This document shows positions 62,489-64,000 of a DNA stretch of 64,000 nt, piece after piece. The position numbers were made by a program, and so were the translations under genes. Origin of the DNA: Neospora caninum Liverpool (Eukaryota > Apicomplexa > Conoidasida > Eucoccidiorida > Sarcocystidae); the NCBI RefSeq assembly GCF_000208865.1, contig NC_018387.1:1054001-1118000 (forward strand), read 5' to 3'. Position 1 is the stretch's first letter; each line of letters opens with the position of its first letter. The notes beneath the pieces are model-generated. The model had not been told where the DNA came from, made no database searches, and worked only from the letters and a program-made list of their open reading frames with translations.

Positions 62489-63284
62489 CATGCACAGAAA
62501 TCGATACATGCATGCCTGTACAGGTATGTATGAATACGTGGACACCGTAAAAGGGCGCATAGAAAACAACGACGGGTAAAGGACACTGGATCAATTTCGG
62601 TTCGCCTTGTCAGTAACGGCGAAGGCGGAAACAAAACCTTTCACGAAAGTTCGGGTCGCGCACGGTAAGTCTTTAAAAAGATGAACAGACACACAGACTG
62701 TCCCTCTGTCTGTCACGTGACAGTCTATCCGCAGCTTCCAGGGAAATCCAAAAAGGTTTCGACGCAAACGTTTTTGGCGCCACTTGGTCAACGCTCTCAC
62801 AGAAAAAAGCTAAACAAACCTGTGTACAATCCATGACGCTTCAGCAGTTAAACACATGTCCACACAGGTGCGCACTGCACACACATCCACCTGTACATCC
62901 ATACCGTACATATTATACAGCTAGTGACATATACTGGAACACAGATGAACAGATATATATACACATATATACATAGATATACATATACACGCTTCCACGC
63001 TTTGCTTCGCAACCGCCTCGCGTTAGGTGAGGAAGGTGGGAGCGGGCGGTGCGAACTGAGAGAGCCGGTGTCCTCTCAACGCCATGTTGTGCAAATCGGA
63101 GAGGACAGCAAACGTCTCTCCGACCGTCGGTTCCTGCATCTGTTTCTCCTCTCCCTCTCGCTCTTTTGTTCCTGCATTCTCTCCCGTGTGCACTTCCCCT
63201 GCCGGCCTATCGTTCGCCTTTGGTCCTCTTTTGTCCAAGAGCTCTTCTCAGCACCCGCGTCTCCGCTTTTCGTTTGCGATATAT

Positions 63285-63887
63285 TTACTGGAGGCCGAAG
63301 CCTTCGCTTTCGTCGATGGCACGCAGGAGCAGAAGCTGCAATTTTTCACTGGAGGCGTAGCGCGGAAGAAGGAGGACATTGAAACACGTGTATGCAGTCG
63401 GAAGGCGTTCTGTGGGTTCGCCTCCGTTCTTTTGCAAGGTCATTCGAATTTCCTTTAAACCGAAGGCGGGCGATCGATCGCTTCCTAAAAGGCAAAACGC
63501 AGCGAAAAAACCGCGCCCACGAGACATGCGCCACCGTTGACACACACACACACACCCTGTCGCGCCTCCTCTACTTACGCGTTATCGACACCCACAGAGA
63601 TGTAGATACGGTACAAATACATGTCTCTATAGCTGTACGAATGCACGTATCTATCGATGGACACATGCATGTGTCTACGGAAAGACATAACCGCTATGCG
63701 AACATGCATCGATGTGCTCTTTCGATGAAAAAATGGTTGTTTTGCAGGTTGTCGAAGCGAGCGAGAGCGGATCGTGCGTTTACCTGTGACAAATTTAAGG
63801 AACTTTTGTTTCTGGAAAATGTCGAAAGACAATACTATTTTCCAAAAGGATTCGATGTACGGATCATCTGCCTCGAAACCCTCCAGT
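63285..63887 (-). CDS. HECT-type E3 ubiquitin ligase, C-terminal lobe (two last exons; continues beyond right edge)
   Basis: Exons 63887-63784 and 63484-63285 (stop TAA). The acceptor is TGCAG before 63887, the donor GTAAAC after 63784 (phase 1), and the acceptor TTTTAG before 63484. Joined, they read [61 protein letters not shown] and a final [11 protein letters not shown]. This is the canonical end of a HECT domain. The catalytic cysteine is in TCFN (codon 63384-63386), where ubiquitin is held as a thioester before transfer to the substrate. The rest of the HECT domain and the substrate-binding part lie to the right, probably with the next exon upstream of 63887 ending in phase 2. The terminal GFGLQ matches the family's usual end, so the C-terminus is complete. 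Confidence 0.93.
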
Positions 63888-64000
63888 CTGCACAGCGAAC
63901 GCACACAGCAACAATTCAATACACAGCCTCTCAATGCCAAAGTGTCCACGTAGTCATATCAACCACGCATGTCTTTCCATTCAGATCTATCTATATACCT

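Larger units (their letters stand above)
60779..63284. other. convergent intergenic region rich in microsatellites
   Basis: Lies between the stop codons of two converging genes. It is AT-rich with TATC/TA repeats at about 61012-61160 and 62393-62483. No ORF has a domain. The frame at 63084-63458 (+) runs antisense to the HECT exon and is a shadow of it. Confidence 0.55.

Noticed and set aside
63084..63458. 124-codon plus-strand ORF with a protein-like middle
   Set aside because: It is the reverse strand of the HECT C-terminal exon, whose catalytic TCFN and GFGLQ end are unmistakable.
1..64000. CRISPR arrays, tRNA/rRNA genes, insertion sequences
   Set aside because: No spaced direct-repeat array, cloverleaf, rRNA core sequence or transposase frame was seen; the tandem repeats found are contiguous and mostly intronic or in-frame coding.

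Overview
The window looks like nuclear DNA of a tissue-cyst coccidian (Sarcocystidae: Toxoplasma gondii or a close relative such as Hammondia or Neospora). The evidence is a GPI-anchored surface antigen with two six-cysteine SRS domains, a family I know only from this group. Other evidence is intron-rich genes with GT-AG introns of about 90-750 bp, long pyrimidine-rich leaders, frequent GCATGC/TGCATGC words, and TA/CT microsatellites in introns and spacers. No tRNA, rRNA, CRISPR array or bacterial operon is visible. The species cannot be fixed by eye.

Layout, left to right. (1) 93-2485 (+): the last five exons of a protein I cannot name; its start lies outside the window. (2) 4876-6939 (+): an intronless SRS antigen with an acidic repeat inserted inside its first SRS domain and a proline-rich repeat linker. 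(3) 11283-19543 (+): exportin-7 (XPO7/RanBP16), 15 exons, 1,153 residues, all splice phases consistent. (4) 21472-31140 (-): an 18-exon model for an unknown protein of about 1,397 residues, tail-to-tail with exportin-7. (5) 33871-34746 (-): a 291-residue protein that is probably mitochondrial. (6) 36801-40689 (+): a six-exon multi-pass membrane protein with very acidic C-terminal tracts, divergent from gene 5. (7) 45690-54539 (+): an ER membrane protein of the lipase maturation factor (LMF) family, at least 15 exons, with one unresolved stretch. (8) 59063-60778 (+): a single-exon protein with about eight hydrophobic segments, unknown. (9) 63285-63887 (-): the last two exons of a HECT E3 ubiquitin ligase that runs off the right edge.

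The genes do not form a pathway. They are ordinary eukaryotic single genes: nuclear export, ubiquitin transfer, ER protein maturation and cell-surface adhesion/antigen, plus four unknowns. Exon boundaries were read by hand from GT/AG signals, reading-frame phase and protein-family resemblance. The most open points are the orphan minus-strand gene (4), the frame conflict in the LMF gene, the acidic insertion in the SRS domain, and an over-represented self-complementary TGTACGTACA word.
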